A DNA stretch of 64,000 nucleotides, taken from NCBI RefSeq assembly GCF_018271975.1, contig NZ_JAGUCN010000004.1, positions 1 through 64,000 on the forward strand. Reading direction: 5' to 3'. The DNA is from Carboxylicivirga mesophila (GTDB taxonomy: Bacteria > Bacteroidota > Bacteroidia > Bacteroidales > Marinilabiliaceae). The notes beneath the pieces were generated by a model. The model searched no databases and was not told the origin of the DNA. It worked only from the letters and a program-made list of their open reading frames with translations. A program made the translations under genes and the position numbers. Below, one piece after another: positions 43,798 to 53,598 of the stretch (the stretch's first letter is position 1; every line of letters begins with the position of its first letter).

Positions 43798-45237
43798 ATG
43801 GCACTATTTTCATCAAGTAAATATCCAAATACAGCTAAGTACGAGGCTGAGCAAAAAAAGAATAAGGCAGATTATGAGCGCTTTAATCAATATGCCAAGA
43901 GTGATGAATTGAAGCGTATCAATGAACTTGAGATATTGATTAACTCGGCTGACTTTACCAAGAAGGTGGATAAGTTGAAGAATGAGAAGTTTAAAGATAC
44001 CGCTGAATTCAGGCAGTTACAGAAATACACAACTCAAAAGAAATCTGCAGAGTTTAAGAAATACTTCAAATATGTAGCTTCGGGTATGCCTGAACGTGTT
44101 AAGCAAATTGAGGTATCCTCAAAAAGGAAAGAGCTGGCTGAATTGAATGAGTACGTGCGAAGCAGTGAATTTCAGAGTGCCAGGCAGCAAAAAGGTTTTA
44201 AGAAGTCAGAAGCTTACCAGAAGTTTAAGCGTTGTAAGGCATTAACTAAAGACAAGGAAATAAGATTGTTTAATAAGCAAGTTAATTCCTCACTTTATAA
44301 AAACTACCTGAATATCCACGATTCAGAGCGATTAAAAACCTACCAGGAACTGGAGCAGGAAGTTACTTCTGAAAAATTTATTTCTTTCAAAAACTGGATG
44401 GAAGATAAAAAGAAGTTTCAGAAGTCAGAGGAGTATAGTTTAATTCAGGAGTACAATAAGCTGGTGAAATCACCCGATTATATATGGTATAAAAAGGTGG
44501 AGAAGGATAACTCCTTTGGTGAGATTAAAAAGTGGCAACTGCTATTTGAAGATGATTTCTCATCAACTTCACTGAATCGCGAGAAATGGATTACCGGTTA
44601 CTATTGGGGGAAAGCGTTGCTCAATAAAACGTATGTGCTCGAAAACGAAAAGCAGTTTTTTACCGACAATAACATAAGTATAAGTGGTAAAGGCGTGCAA
44701 TTGAACACGCGCAATGAGCATGCAGATGGATTGGTATGGGATTCTCAGCGAGGATTTATGCCTAAAGCTTTCGATTTTACAGCAGGGCTTATTAGTACCG
44801 GACAAAGTCATCGTCAGCAGTTTGGTAAAATTGAGGCTAAGGTGAAAGTTGATCACGTGCACCCGGTTCGTCATGCATTTTGGCTGGTAGGTGAAAAGAT
44901 GGCACCACAGATTGACGTATTCAGGTTTGAAGATAAAAATGCTAAAAGCCATTTGGCAGGTTTGCAACTAATAAATGGTAAGGGGCCTGAACTGCAGTCT
45001 AAAGCTGTTAAGGGAGCTAAATTTGACAGCGACTATTTTGTGTATTCTATAGAGTGGACAAAGGATAAGTTAAGCTGGTTTATTAATGGTGTGAAAGTTA
45101 ATGAGCAAACAAATAATATCCCTGATACACCAATGTACCTGGTATTTAGCTCGCATATTACAGATGATGTTGAGAAACTTGATGCCTCGGCTAACATGTA
45201 TGTAGAATGGGTACGATGCTATCAGCAGAAAAACTAA
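43798..45237 (+). CDS. GH16-like protein with N-terminal helical repeats; catalytic glutamates replaced
   Basis: 479 residues, no signal peptide. Residues 1-235 are highly charged helical repeats of about 30-38 residues with a recurring 'F.KSEEY..IQEY.KL' type pattern (e.g. KFQKSEEYSLIQEYNKLVKS). Residues about 240-479 look like a GH16/concanavalin-like fold (LLFEDDFSSTSLNREKWITG, FGKIEAKVKVDHVHPVRHAF, YSIEWTKDKLSWFINGVKVN). In GH16 the active site is ExDxxE; here it reads Gln371-Ile-Asp373-Val-Phe-Arg376, so both glutamates are lost. Probably a carbohydrate-binding or structural pseudoenzyme in the cytoplasm. Confidence 0.8.
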   Translation: MALFSSSKYPNTAKYEAEQKKNKADYERFNQYAKSDELKRINELEILINSADFTKKVDKLKNEKFKDTAEFRQLQKYTTQKKSAEFKKYFKYVASGMPERVKQIEVSSKRKELAELNEYVRSSEFQSARQQKGFKKSEAYQKFKRCKALTKDKEIRLFNKQVNSSLYKNYLNIHDSERLKTYQELEQEVTSEKFISFKNWMEDKKKFQKSEEYSLIQEYNKLVKSPDYIWYKKVEKDNSFGEIKKWQLLFEDDFSSTSLNREKWITGYYWGKALLNKTYVLENEKQFFTDNNISISGKGVQLNTRNEHADGLVWDSQRGFMPKAFDFTAGLISTGQSHRQQFGKIEAKVKVDHVHPVRHAFWLVGEKMAPQIDVFRFEDKNAKSHLAGLQLINGKGPELQSKAVKGAKFDSDYFVYSIEWTKDKLSWFINGVKVNEQTNNIPDTPMYLVFSSHITDDVEKLDASANMYVEWVRCYQQKN

Positions 45238-45254
45238 TATAGTCTATCAACTTG

Positions 45255-45297
45255 TAAAAAAGGGGATTGTGCTCGCAGCATAATTCCCTTTTTTTAT
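45255..45297 (+). terminator. Terminator after the GH16-like gene
   Basis: aaaaaagggg...attccctttttt stem with a 17-base loop and a seven-T tail, 18 bases after the stop. Confidence 0.8.
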
Positions 45298-45335
45298 AAT
45301 AACGCAGGTGAGATGGTATTGAGTTATTTTTAAGT

Positions 45336-45343
45336 TAGTTTTG
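45336..45343 (+). promoter_or_regulatory. Possible promoter (-7 element) of the Cys-rich gene
   Basis: TAGTTTTG matches TAnnTTTG, 28 bases upstream of the ATG at 45372. No clear -33 element. Confidence 0.4.
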
Positions 45344-45371
45344 CTTTAAGTTTAATACAAGTGTATCTGTA

Positions 45372-45644
45372 ATGAATAAACCAAAAACGGAAAATTATAA
45401 ATTCTGCCAAAATAAGAAATGCGAATACTTTCCTTGTCATAAAGTGAAAAATGAGGAGGAATTTAACTGCCTGTTTTGTTTTTGCCCTCTATACATGCTC
45501 AAAGGTAATTGCGGAGGCCACTTCAAATATACAAATGGTGTTAAAGATTGCAGCGGATGTTTATTGCCTCATACAAAGGGTGCCTATGAACATGTAATGA
45601 GTAAAATGGGAGAGGTTATAAAAATTGGAAGTGAGCAGGAATGA
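45372..45644 (+). CDS. Cysteine-rich small domain protein
   Basis: 90 residues with ten cysteines in the pattern FCQNKKCEYFPCH, FNCLFCFCPLY, GNCGG and KDCSGCLLPH. This matches the 'cysteine-rich small domain' family, often found alone or linked to cobalamin biosynthesis genes and presumably metal-binding. No cobalamin gene is near. The gene has its own terminator-bounded unit. Confidence 0.8.
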   Translation: MNKPKTENYKFCQNKKCEYFPCHKVKNEEEFNCLFCFCPLYMLKGNCGGHFKYTNGVKDCSGCLLPHTKGAYEHVMSKMGEVIKIGSEQE

Positions 45645-45741
45645 CACTATGTGTTGAACCTTGCACAATGATTACATATATCCGGGGAAATATGATAGCA
45701 AGTAGAACTATTCTTAGCAGTAACACCAATTGTTCACTAAT

Positions 45742-47358
45742 ATGAAGCATTGTATTTTTTTTCTGTTACTAGGATTTCTTTTTAACACCAGTTTGTTGGC
45801 CAGTGAATTGTCGTCATCTTTATTAAAGGCTATAAAGGCAACAGAGCACAAGTATAGTGAGCGTAAAAAGTTTGATGAGGTGAAGGTGCAGCGTATTAAT
45901 GAACTGAAAAATCAATTGCAGGCGCAAGGTAGTACACTGAATGATTCTCAACGCTATGAACAAAATAAGCAATTATTCATTGAGCTTTATTCTTTCAAGA
46001 GCCAGGAGGCATTTAATATAGCTCTGCAGATGGAACAGCTGGCTAACCGGATGAAGTCGTCAGATAAGCGGGTGGAGGCCTTATTGTTTAAAACTGATGT
46101 ATTGCTTTGTGCAGGTTTATTTAACGAGGCTATCGATGTTATTGCACAAGTGGGAGAATTATCATCAGAACAGTCCAGAGTGCATTATTTTAGCCTGATG
46201 ACAAGACTGTATGGCGATCTGCTAGCCTATAATGATGTGTCTGCCTACCACCCGGAGTACAGGTTGTTAAATCATGCATATGCCGATTCTCTGTTGCAGG
46301 TAGCTAATGAAAACCATGTTGACTATCAGTTGGTGAGAGCACTGAAGTTGATTGACCTGGATATGGCAGAAGACGCTCTTGACCATTGCAGGCTGTTTGT
46401 GGAGCAACCCAGTGCATCAGAGCACGAAAAAGCAAAGATATATTCCTGTATGGCCTGGGCCTGCTATCATCTCGGGGATTTGGAAGGACAGGTTCGCTAC
46501 CTGCTGAATAGTATTGAGTCAGATATTCGCTCGTCAACATACGAAACAACTTCCGGACGCTTGATGGCACAGGTATTGCTGGAAAATGGCGAAATCAGGC
46601 TGGCTCACCAGTTTCTGATTAGAGCCATTCAGGATGCAGAGTTTTACGGTGCCCGCCAGCGTAAAGCAGAAATAACACATATTGTGCCCATTATTGAGCT
46701 GCAACTGAAAGAAATACAGCAAATACGTTTAGCAGCTCTGGCGTCTATACTAATGGTCGTATGTGTTAGCCTGGTGGTGATCATCTATTTGTGGATGCGA
46801 CTGGTACGCCGACATAATGAAGTCAAAAGGGGACGTGATATTATAAATGAGCAAAACAGCTTATTGGCCACCCGTAATGAACAGTTAACAGAGTCAAATA
46901 AAATTAAGGAAGAATCACTTACAAACTATTTCGAGCTAAGTTCTGTGTATTTCCATGAAATGGAGAAAATGCAGGCAAAGATCAGAAGTTTGCTTCTGCA
47001 GAAGAAATACGATGTTATTGCAGATTATCTGACTAAGAGTGGTCCGGGCGATGATAAAGAGCAACTGTTTGAACGGTTTGATGCCCTGTTTAATAGCTTA
47101 TTTCCTACGTTTGTTGAAAGAATAAATGTGGTATTGGAGCCATCGATGCAGATTGAAGTAACCACACCTGTTACGCTCAGTGCCGAATTGCGTGTATTTG
47201 CACTGTCGCGATTGGGAATTGATAGTGCTGAAAGGGTGGCATCAATTCTTGGGATTTCCAGAAACACGGTTTATACATATCGGAACAGGGTAAAGTCCAG
47301 GGCTAAAATGGAACCGGATGAGTTTGAGCAATACGTAATGTCAATTCCTTCCTTTTAA
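45742..47358 (+). CDS. DUF6377-type membrane regulator of the PUL
   Basis: 538 residues from the ATG at 45742 (a TTG at 45730 is in frame). Signal peptide (MKHCIFFLLLGFLFNTSLLA), a TPR-like helical periplasmic domain (about 20-330), one transmembrane helix (LAALASILMVVCVSLVVIIY), a coiled coil, and a C-terminal domain ending in a LuxR-like HTH (LGIDSAERVASILGISRNTV). This layout is that of DUF6377 regulators, which sit beside Bacteroidota glycan loci. It probably senses a sugar in the periplasm and activates the GH97 and following genes. Confidence 0.82.
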   Translation: MKHCIFFLLLGFLFNTSLLASELSSSLLKAIKATEHKYSERKKFDEVKVQRINELKNQLQAQGSTLNDSQRYEQNKQLFIELYSFKSQEAFNIALQMEQLANRMKSSDKRVEALLFKTDVLLCAGLFNEAIDVIAQVGELSSEQSRVHYFSLMTRLYGDLLAYNDVSAYHPEYRLLNHAYADSLLQVANENHVDYQLVRALKLIDLDMAEDALDHCRLFVEQPSASEHEKAKIYSCMAWACYHLGDLEGQVRYLLNSIESDIRSSTYETTSGRLMAQVLLENGEIRLAHQFLIRAIQDAEFYGARQRKAEITHIVPIIELQLKEIQQIRLAALASILMVVCVSLVVIIYLWMRLVRRHNEVKRGRDIINEQNSLLATRNEQLTESNKIKEESLTNYFELSSVYFHEMEKMQAKIRSLLLQKKYDVIADYLTKSGPGDDKEQLFERFDALFNSLFPTFVERINVVLEPSMQIEVTTPVTLSAELRVFALSRLGIDSAERVASILGISRNTVYTYRNRVKSRAKMEPDEFEQYVMSIPSF

Positions 47359-47625
47359 TAGCTGTGCTTTCGGTGCATCCATATTCCCGTAAACATGTAA
47401 ATGGTGTAGTAGTGTGGCCAGTCAGGTAGTATTATACCCTGTATTGGATCTGTACTTTGTTTAGTGTAATATACAGAATATCAATGCGTAGTAATTTGTT
47501 ATGTCTGTACTTAGTGTCTGTTTCTTTCTTTCGATTTGTATCCATTGTATTTTAGCAACATCGTATTACGACAGCTTGAGCTATCATAAATTGATTGGTA
47601 TAGTCACACAAATTACATTATATAC

Positions 47626-49644
47626 ATGAAGACAATCTTGAACATTTCAGCGGTTCTGATATTTACTTTTGGACTGATGAGTTGCGGTCCGGCCGACCAG
47701 TACAAAATGGTTTCATCTCCCGATAATCAATTAAGCATTGGTTTTGATTTGAACGATGGAAAACCTTATTATCATGTTTTATACAAGCAGGACACAATTA
47801 TTTATCCTTCGCAATTAGGATTTACTTTTAAAGAAATTCCTGCCCTAAAAGACGACTTTAAGGTGCTAAAAACACAGGTCAATGAGTATAATTCAACCTG
47901 GGAGCAACCTTGGGGCGAGAATAAGAAAGTGGACGACCATTATCGCGAACTCGCGGTTCAGTTGCAAGAGGCGAAAGAGCCGTGGCGTCAAATGAATTTA
48001 TATTTCAGAGCTTATAACGATGGTGTTGCATTCCGATACGAATTACCTGAGCAAAATAACCTGGCTGATTTCGTGATCATGGATGAGTTGACGCAGTTTG
48101 ATGTCAAAGGCAATCCGGACACCTGGTGGATTTGGGCTGACTACAATACTTACGAGAAATTATATCAGCAAACACCCATGGATGAGGCATCGTGGGTAGC
48201 CACTCCTGTTACCATGAAAGGAGAACAAAACATTCATATAAGCATCCACGAAGCTGCCTTAACAGATTACGCCGGCATGACACTTAAGCAGAAGGTGAAA
48301 GGTGTTTACGAAGCTGAATTGGTTCCCTGGGCCAATGGAGAAAAGGTGCGTGGTTCGGCTCCTATGAAAACACCCTGGCGCACCATCCAGATTAGTTCCG
48401 ATGCTGCCGGTTTGGTGCAGAGTAATATGATACTCAACCTGAATGAACCCAGTCGTATTGAAGATACATCGTGGATTAAACCGATGAAGTACATCGGGAT
48501 TTGGTGGGGGATGCATTTGGGAACAGAAACCTGGTATCCGGGACCGCGACATGGTGCAACCACCGAAAATGCGATAAAGCACATTGATTTTGCTGCGGAC
48601 AATAATATCGAAGGTCTTGTTATTGAAGGCTGGAATGATGGATGGGAAAGCTGGGGGGCTAAGGATGCCTTTGATCACATTACGCCGGCCACTGATTTTG
48701 ATCTGAAAAAGGTAGCAGCCTATGCGCGTGAGAAAGGTGTCATGCTTATCGGCCATCACGAGACAGGTGGAGATATCGAATCATATGAGAAATACATGGA
48801 GGCGGCCTATAAGATGTGTCACGATCTGGGGATGCATGCGGTAAAGACAGGTTATGCAGGTGGAATTTATCCGCGAGGAGAGCATCATCATGGCCAGTTC
48901 ATGGTACGTCATTATCGTAAAGTGGTTGAGTTAGCTGCCAAATACCAGATTATGCTTGATGTGCACGAGCCTATTAAGCCAACGGGGATTCGACGCACCT
49001 GGCCGAATATGATGACTCGTGAAGGAGTAAGAGGCATGGAATGGAATGCGTGGAGTGAAGGAAATCCGCCATCGCATACTGTTATAATCCCATTCACAAG
49101 AGGGCTGGGCGGTCCTACAGATTATACACCCGGTACTTTTGATTTGCTGTTTGAAAATGCCGGTGAGCGCGTGAAGTGGAATACAGAAGATATAGGCATG
49201 ACACGCACACATACAACTCTGGCAAAACAATTAGCCAACTTTGTGATATTGTATAGTCCGCTGCAGATGGCCAGCGATTTGCCCAAAAACTACGAAGGGC
49301 ATCCGGCATTTCAGTTTATTGCTGATTTCAATGCAGATAGTGATGAGTCGCGCGTGTTGAACGGTGAAGTAGGACAATACATTACTATTGCCCGAAGAAG
49401 CGGGCAGGAGTGGTACCTGGGAAGCGCTACCAATGAGGAAGCCAGAGCGCTTGATGTCAAATTGGATTTTCTGACGCCGGGATTGAATTATACCGCACAA
49501 ATTTACAAGGATGCAGATGACGCCGATTGGAAAACCAATCCTCAGGCCTATTCGATTATTGAAGAAGAAGTGTCATCCGAAACTGTTTTAAGGCTGAAGC
49601 TGGCTGCAGGTGGCGGACAGGCAATCAGATTTGTAAAAAAGTAA
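47626..49644 (+). CDS. GH97 glycoside hydrolase, SusB-type (inverting alpha-glucosidase likely)
   Basis: 672 residues with a lipoprotein signal (FGLMSCGPA, Cys20). It has the GH97 plan: N-terminal beta-sandwich, then a barrel with GLVIEGWNDGWESWG, GHHETGGDIESYEKYM, VKTGYAGGIYPRGEHHHGQF and GGPTDYTPGTFDLL. Glu448 (DVHEP) and Glu472 (RGMEW) are 24 residues apart, as are Glu508 and Glu532 of B. thetaiotaomicron SusB. The segment that carries the nucleophile Asp in retaining GH97 members reads KTGYAG, as in SusB. An inverting alpha-glucoside hydrolase facing the periplasm is therefore likely. It opens the enzyme part of the PUL, 267 bases after the regulator. Confidence 0.9.
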   Translation: MKTILNISAVLIFTFGLMSCGPADQYKMVSSPDNQLSIGFDLNDGKPYYHVLYKQDTIIYPSQLGFTFKEIPALKDDFKVLKTQVNEYNSTWEQPWGENKKVDDHYRELAVQLQEAKEPWRQMNLYFRAYNDGVAFRYELPEQNNLADFVIMDELTQFDVKGNPDTWWIWADYNTYEKLYQQTPMDEASWVATPVTMKGEQNIHISIHEAALTDYAGMTLKQKVKGVYEAELVPWANGEKVRGSAPMKTPWRTIQISSDAAGLVQSNMILNLNEPSRIEDTSWIKPMKYIGIWWGMHLGTETWYPGPRHGATTENAIKHIDFAADNNIEGLVIEGWNDGWESWGAKDAFDHITPATDFDLKKVAAYAREKGVMLIGHHETGGDIESYEKYMEAAYKMCHDLGMHAVKTGYAGGIYPRGEHHHGQFMVRHYRKVVELAAKYQIMLDVHEPIKPTGIRRTWPNMMTREGVRGMEWNAWSEGNPPSHTVIIPFTRGLGGPTDYTPGTFDLLFENAGERVKWNTEDIGMTRTHTTLAKQLANFVILYSPLQMASDLPKNYEGHPAFQFIADFNADSDESRVLNGEVGQYITIARRSGQEWYLGSATNEEARALDVKLDFLTPGLNYTAQIYKDADDADWKTNPQAYSIIEEEVSSETVLRLKLAAGGGQAIRFVKK

Positions 49645-49674
49645 CCCATCTTACAATTTTTAAGGTAAATCTCT

Positions 49675-51696
49675 ATGAAAAGAAATCCAGGTATTCTTAT
49701 AATTTTACTATTAGCCTGTGCACAATTTGTTGCTGCACAGGTAGGCTGGGAAATCAGCACAAATGAAAAGAACAATTATGTGCCCACCTGTGTGGCTAAC
49801 GGTCAGATAGGTATTGTACCGGATGTAACACCTTTCAGGACTCGTGAAGTAGTGTTGAATCATGTTTTTGACAGGGCGGCACCTTACGATGTGAGTCGTG
49901 TCCTCAGTGGAATCAATCCGTTTAATCTGGTAGTGGCTGTTAATGGTGACACCATTCAATTGGGAGATTGTGGTAAATGGGAGCAGGTGCTGAATATGCG
50001 CGAAGCTTCTTTGAAGGCTGATTTCTAATTTGATAAGAAAGCTACTGTATCGTATTCAATTGGTGCTTTGCGACAAATGCCTTTTGGCGGACTGATGCAG
50101 GTTACCATCAATGCTGAGAAAGATATGGTTTTGGATGTGGCCAACCTCATTGAAACCCCTTCCAATTATAAGAATGTGAGGTCGCTATACCGTATGATGC
50201 AGGATTTGGATGCACGCATGCCTGTTTTTCAAACAACAGCCGCCAGTCCTTTTGGTGCACATGATGTTGCTGCTGCATCGGGTTTTATCTTCGAGGGGGA
50301 GCGACCTGACTTGCATCACAATGTGCATAACGTCAATCAGGCATATCAATCGTTTAGGGTCAAACTTAAAAAGGGTGAAAGCTATTCATTCAGTTTGTTT
50401 GGAGCGGTATGTACATCCAGGGACTTTAATGATCCATATGGAGAATCTGAACGTATGGTGGTTTTTGCCCAACGCGAAGGAGCCGCTAAGCTGCTACATA
50501 GACATCACCAGGAATGGAATGCGCTGTGGGAGAGTGATATTATCATTGAAGGCGATCCGGTGTCTCAAACCGACATCCGCTTTGCCTTGTACAACCTGTA
50601 TTCCTATCAGCGCGTAGATAGCGACTTAAGCATTTCCCCCATGGGACTGTCGGCTCCCGGATATAATGGACACATTTTCTGGGATTCAGAATTGTGGATG
50701 TACCCACCTCTTTTATTGTTGCAACCTGCAATGGGACGTTCGATGATGAATTATCGTGTGGATCGTTTACATAAAGCCAAAAAAAAAGCCCGCAATTTTG
50801 GATTTAAGGGCGCTATGTATCCTTGGGAATCGGATGACTCGGGTGAAGAAGCGACACCAACCTGGTGTTTAACAGGTACATTTGAGCAACACATAACTGC
50901 AGATGTGGGTATTGCTGTATGGAATTATTATCGTCTGACAAAAGATATCGACTGGCTGAAAACGAAAGGATGGCCTGTTTTGAAGGCGGTGGCCGAATTT
51001 TGGGCCAGTCGTGTGACATCAAATCCGGATGGAACTTATTCAATTGAGAATGTGGTTGGAGCCAATGAATTTGCTCACGGAGTTACCGATAATGCCTTTA
51101 CCAATGGCGCTGTTAAAGTCGTGCTAAGTGATGCTGTTAAGGCGGCCGGTTTGTTGAAAATAAATGCTCCGGCTGAATGGGCGATAATAAGCGAACAGCT
51201 TCGTATTGAGAAATTCAGGAATGGGATTACAAGGGAGCATTCGACCTATGAAGGTGAAATAATTAAGCAGGTAGATGTGAATTTGCTGGCCTATCCGCTT
51301 GGACTTATCACCGACGAAGAAACTATCCGAAAAGATCTTGAATATTATGAGTCTAAGATATCACCGGAAGGACCCGCTATGACTTTTTCGGTGTTTAGTA
51401 TTTTGTATGCCCGCCTGGGCGATGCCGATAAAGCATTTGAAATGTTTCAGCGGGCTTATATACCCAATAAGCGCTCTCCTTTTGGTGTATTAGCTGAATC
51501 GGCTGTTTCAGATAATCCTTATTTTGCAACTGGTGCAGGAGGGATGCTTCAGGCTGTATTATTTGGGTTTGTTGGGCTGGAGTTAACAGATGGTGGAATT
51601 AAAAGCGGCAAAGCTTGTTTCCCTGTTCATTGGAAGTCGATAACGGTAAAAGGCGTAGGTCCACAAAAAGAAACCTTTGTCAGATACAATGATTAG
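49675..51696 (+). pseudogene. GH65-like glycoside hydrolase/phosphorylase gene with one in-frame stop
   Basis: A continuous frame of 674 codons broken only by TAA at 50026-50028 (codon 118). The frame before (to SLKADF) and after (FDKKATVSYSIGALRQMP) is the same, so this is a single nonsense change, not a frameshift. Signal peptide MKRNPGILIILLLACAQFVA. The barrel region has GH65-like motifs: GHIFWDSELWMYPPLLLLQP, YPWESDDSGEE, and ENVVGANEFAHGVTDNAFTN with the likely catalytic Glu (codon 465). GH65 enzymes act on alpha-glucosides such as maltose, trehalose or kojibiose. It lies 30 bases after GH97. Re-initiation at 50068 would give a 542-residue protein lacking the first domain and the signal. 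Confidence 0.82.
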
Positions 51697-51778
51697 TAAA
51701 AACATGAAGGTTTTCCAGTGATTATTGTGAGTTGAGAATGCTTGTTAAAAATTAAACGGCTGGTTACAGCTTAATTTT

Positions 51779-51786
51779 TATATTTG
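51779..51786 (+). promoter_or_regulatory. Promoter (-7 element) of the ECF sigma gene
   Basis: TATATTTG, an exact TAnnTTTG match, 33 bases before the ATG at 51820. The -33 element is not clear. Confidence 0.55.
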
Positions 51787-51819
51787 CTACACTCATTTAG
51801 TTAAGAAATTCCAGATTTT

Positions 51820-52344
51820 ATGAATGAATACATCAAAGATATTTCATTTGATGATATTTTTAACCTTTATTATCCAAGGTGCATACTATTTGCAACCAAG
51901 CTGTTAGGTAATAGGTGGGATGCCGAAGAAGCAGTTCAGGAACTCTTTATCAACCTGTGGGCGAAAGGCAAACTGGACACTATTAATGGTTCGGTGAAGA
52001 GTTACCTGTTTAAATCAGTCTTTAATATTTGCATTGATGTGCAGCGGAAAAATAAAGTGAAACAGAAGAATGAAACTGATGCTCCTGAAGCTAATGATGC
52101 AGCCATTCCATTTAATAACCCTTTGCTCGAGGAGGAGTTGGAGAAGCACATAAGTGACGCCATCAATCAATTGCCGGAAAAGCGACGACAGATTTTTTTA
52201 ATGAGTAGAGATGAAGGCTTGAGTTATCGTCAGATAGCAGAAAAGCTGGCTTTATCGGAGAAAACTGTGGAAACACAAATTTCTCGTTCCTTGAAGCAGT
52301 TAAAAGCTTCTTTGTCAGAGTATCTGCCAGGTATCCTTTTTTAA
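51820..52344 (+). CDS. ECF RNA polymerase sigma factor (Bacteroidota SusC-linked type)
   Basis: 174 residues. Region 2: IFNLYYPRCILFATKLLGNR and DAEEAVQELFINLWAKG. Region 4: INQLPEKRRQIFLMSRDEGL and YRQIAEKLALSEKTVETQIS. It is followed by its FecR-type anti-sigma gene and a SusC with STN domain, the standard trans-envelope signalling set. It should direct transcription of the SusC/SusD operon when ligand is bound. Confidence 0.93.
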   Translation: MNEYIKDISFDDIFNLYYPRCILFATKLLGNRWDAEEAVQELFINLWAKGKLDTINGSVKSYLFKSVFNICIDVQRKNKVKQKNETDAPEANDAAIPFNNPLLEEELEKHISDAINQLPEKRRQIFLMSRDEGLSYRQIAEKLALSEKTVETQISRSLKQLKASLSEYLPGILF

Positions 52345-52371
52345 CAGATTATTTTCTTCAAAAAAATATAT

Positions 52372-52400
52372 AAGAGTGTCAGGGTGGCACTCTTTTTTTT
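52372..52400 (+). terminator. Hairpin terminator between sigma and anti-sigma genes
   Basis: aagagtg pairs with cactctt, followed by eight or more Ts. It may reduce read-through into the FecR gene 28 bases downstream. Confidence 0.7.
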
Positions 52401-52427
52401 CGTCCTTACTGTAGAAACAAGCATGTT

Positions 52428-53423
52428 ATGATCGAATCGGAAAAAATAGAACTATTAATTCTAAGGCAGTTAAATCAGGAGATTAGCGATGCAGAGCAGA
52501 TAGTTCTTGATAGCTGGATTAGGCAGAGTGATAAAAATAAAGTGTTTTACCGGAAACAGGTAGAACTATTCAAAGCACAGCAACTGATTTTTTCAAAAAA
52601 CGATATCGCCTTATCGCGGGAGCAGACCAAAACAGGTGTCATTAATCACTTGCTCCGAAAGTCCAATAAGGTAAAAAACTTTGTGTATTCATCACTTTCT
52701 GTGATGGTAGTTGGGCTGGTTGTGTCTACACTTCTTTTTAATACCTCTATTGCCGAGAAGAATCGTTTGCTGGCCGGTGAGTTTAAGATTGTAGCACCGG
52801 CAAACAGCCCGGCCAGCTTTGATTTGCCAGATGGCACCAAAGTGATGTTAAATGCTGCATCAGAGCTGGTTTATAGTTACAATGCTGCTTCAAATAGCCG
52901 ATTGGCAAGTATCGAAGGAGAAGCATTTTTTAATGTGGCACATGATAAAAAAAACGCCTTTCTGGTTGAGGGCTATCAGCATACTGTAAAAGTATATGGC
53001 ACCGAGTTTAATATGAAGTCCAGCCGCCAATCAAAGCAGTGTGAAGTAACCCTCAGGGAGGGGTCAGTGGGCATACTCAATACCGCACAGCAGGAGATTG
53101 CCCGTTTAGAGCCCGGTCAGCAGTTCTTTCTTAATAAAGAAGGTGATGCTAAAATTCAGGCAGTTACGCATATGAACGAGGTGACCGATTGGACCACCGG
53201 TCGCTATGAATTTAAGGACGCTACGCTCGAAGAAATAGCCGCCACATTATCTGATTTGTATGGTGTTAATATTGTTATTCAGGATGAAGTACTTCGGAAG
53301 AAGCGCTACCGCTGTGTTATACAAAAAGAACAATCGGTACTTAAAACGCTGCAACGTTTTAGTATTATCACAAATCTCGATTATGAAATTAATAATGAAT
53401 TAATCACACTTAAACAGAAATAG
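52428..53423 (+). CDS. FecR-family anti-sigma factor
   Basis: 331 residues. An N-terminal cytoplasmic sigma-binding helix bundle (about 1-80) is followed by one transmembrane helix (SSLSVMVVGLVVSTLLFN). The FecR domain has ANSPASFDLPDGTKVMLNAA and EGEAFFNVAHDKKNAFLVEG. The C-terminal DUF4974 part (YEFKDATLEEIAATLSDLYG) interacts with the STN domain of SusC in this family. It holds the ECF sigma until the outer membrane receptor signals. Confidence 0.93.
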   Translation: MIESEKIELLILRQLNQEISDAEQIVLDSWIRQSDKNKVFYRKQVELFKAQQLIFSKNDIALSREQTKTGVINHLLRKSNKVKNFVYSSLSVMVVGLVVSTLLFNTSIAEKNRLLAGEFKIVAPANSPASFDLPDGTKVMLNAASELVYSYNAASNSRLASIEGEAFFNVAHDKKNAFLVEGYQHTVKVYGTEFNMKSSRQSKQCEVTLREGSVGILNTAQQEIARLEPGQQFFLNKEGDAKIQAVTHMNEVTDWTTGRYEFKDATLEEIAATLSDLYGVNIVIQDEVLRKKRYRCVIQKEQSVLKTLQRFSIITNLDYEINNELITLKQK

Positions 53424-53504
53424 CTAAAAACAAATTTGAACTATGAAAGAAAAGGCTGGAGATAAAACTCTAGTTGAAATCAAACTGACTTAGCCAAAGA
53501 AAAA

Positions 53505-53560
53505 CGGGAATAGCTGCAACTACTCCCGATGTAAGGTACAACCGGTCTGCAAACCGGCTA
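53505..53560 (+). promoter_or_regulatory. Structured leader before susC
   Basis: Two small hairpins (cgggaata/tactcccg at 53505-53528; ccgg/ccgg at 53542-53557) lie 40-95 bases before the SusC start. No known riboswitch is recognised. Confidence 0.35.
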
Positions 53561-53598
53561 TAACTAATTATAACAGTATAATTAAGCATTACAAATTT

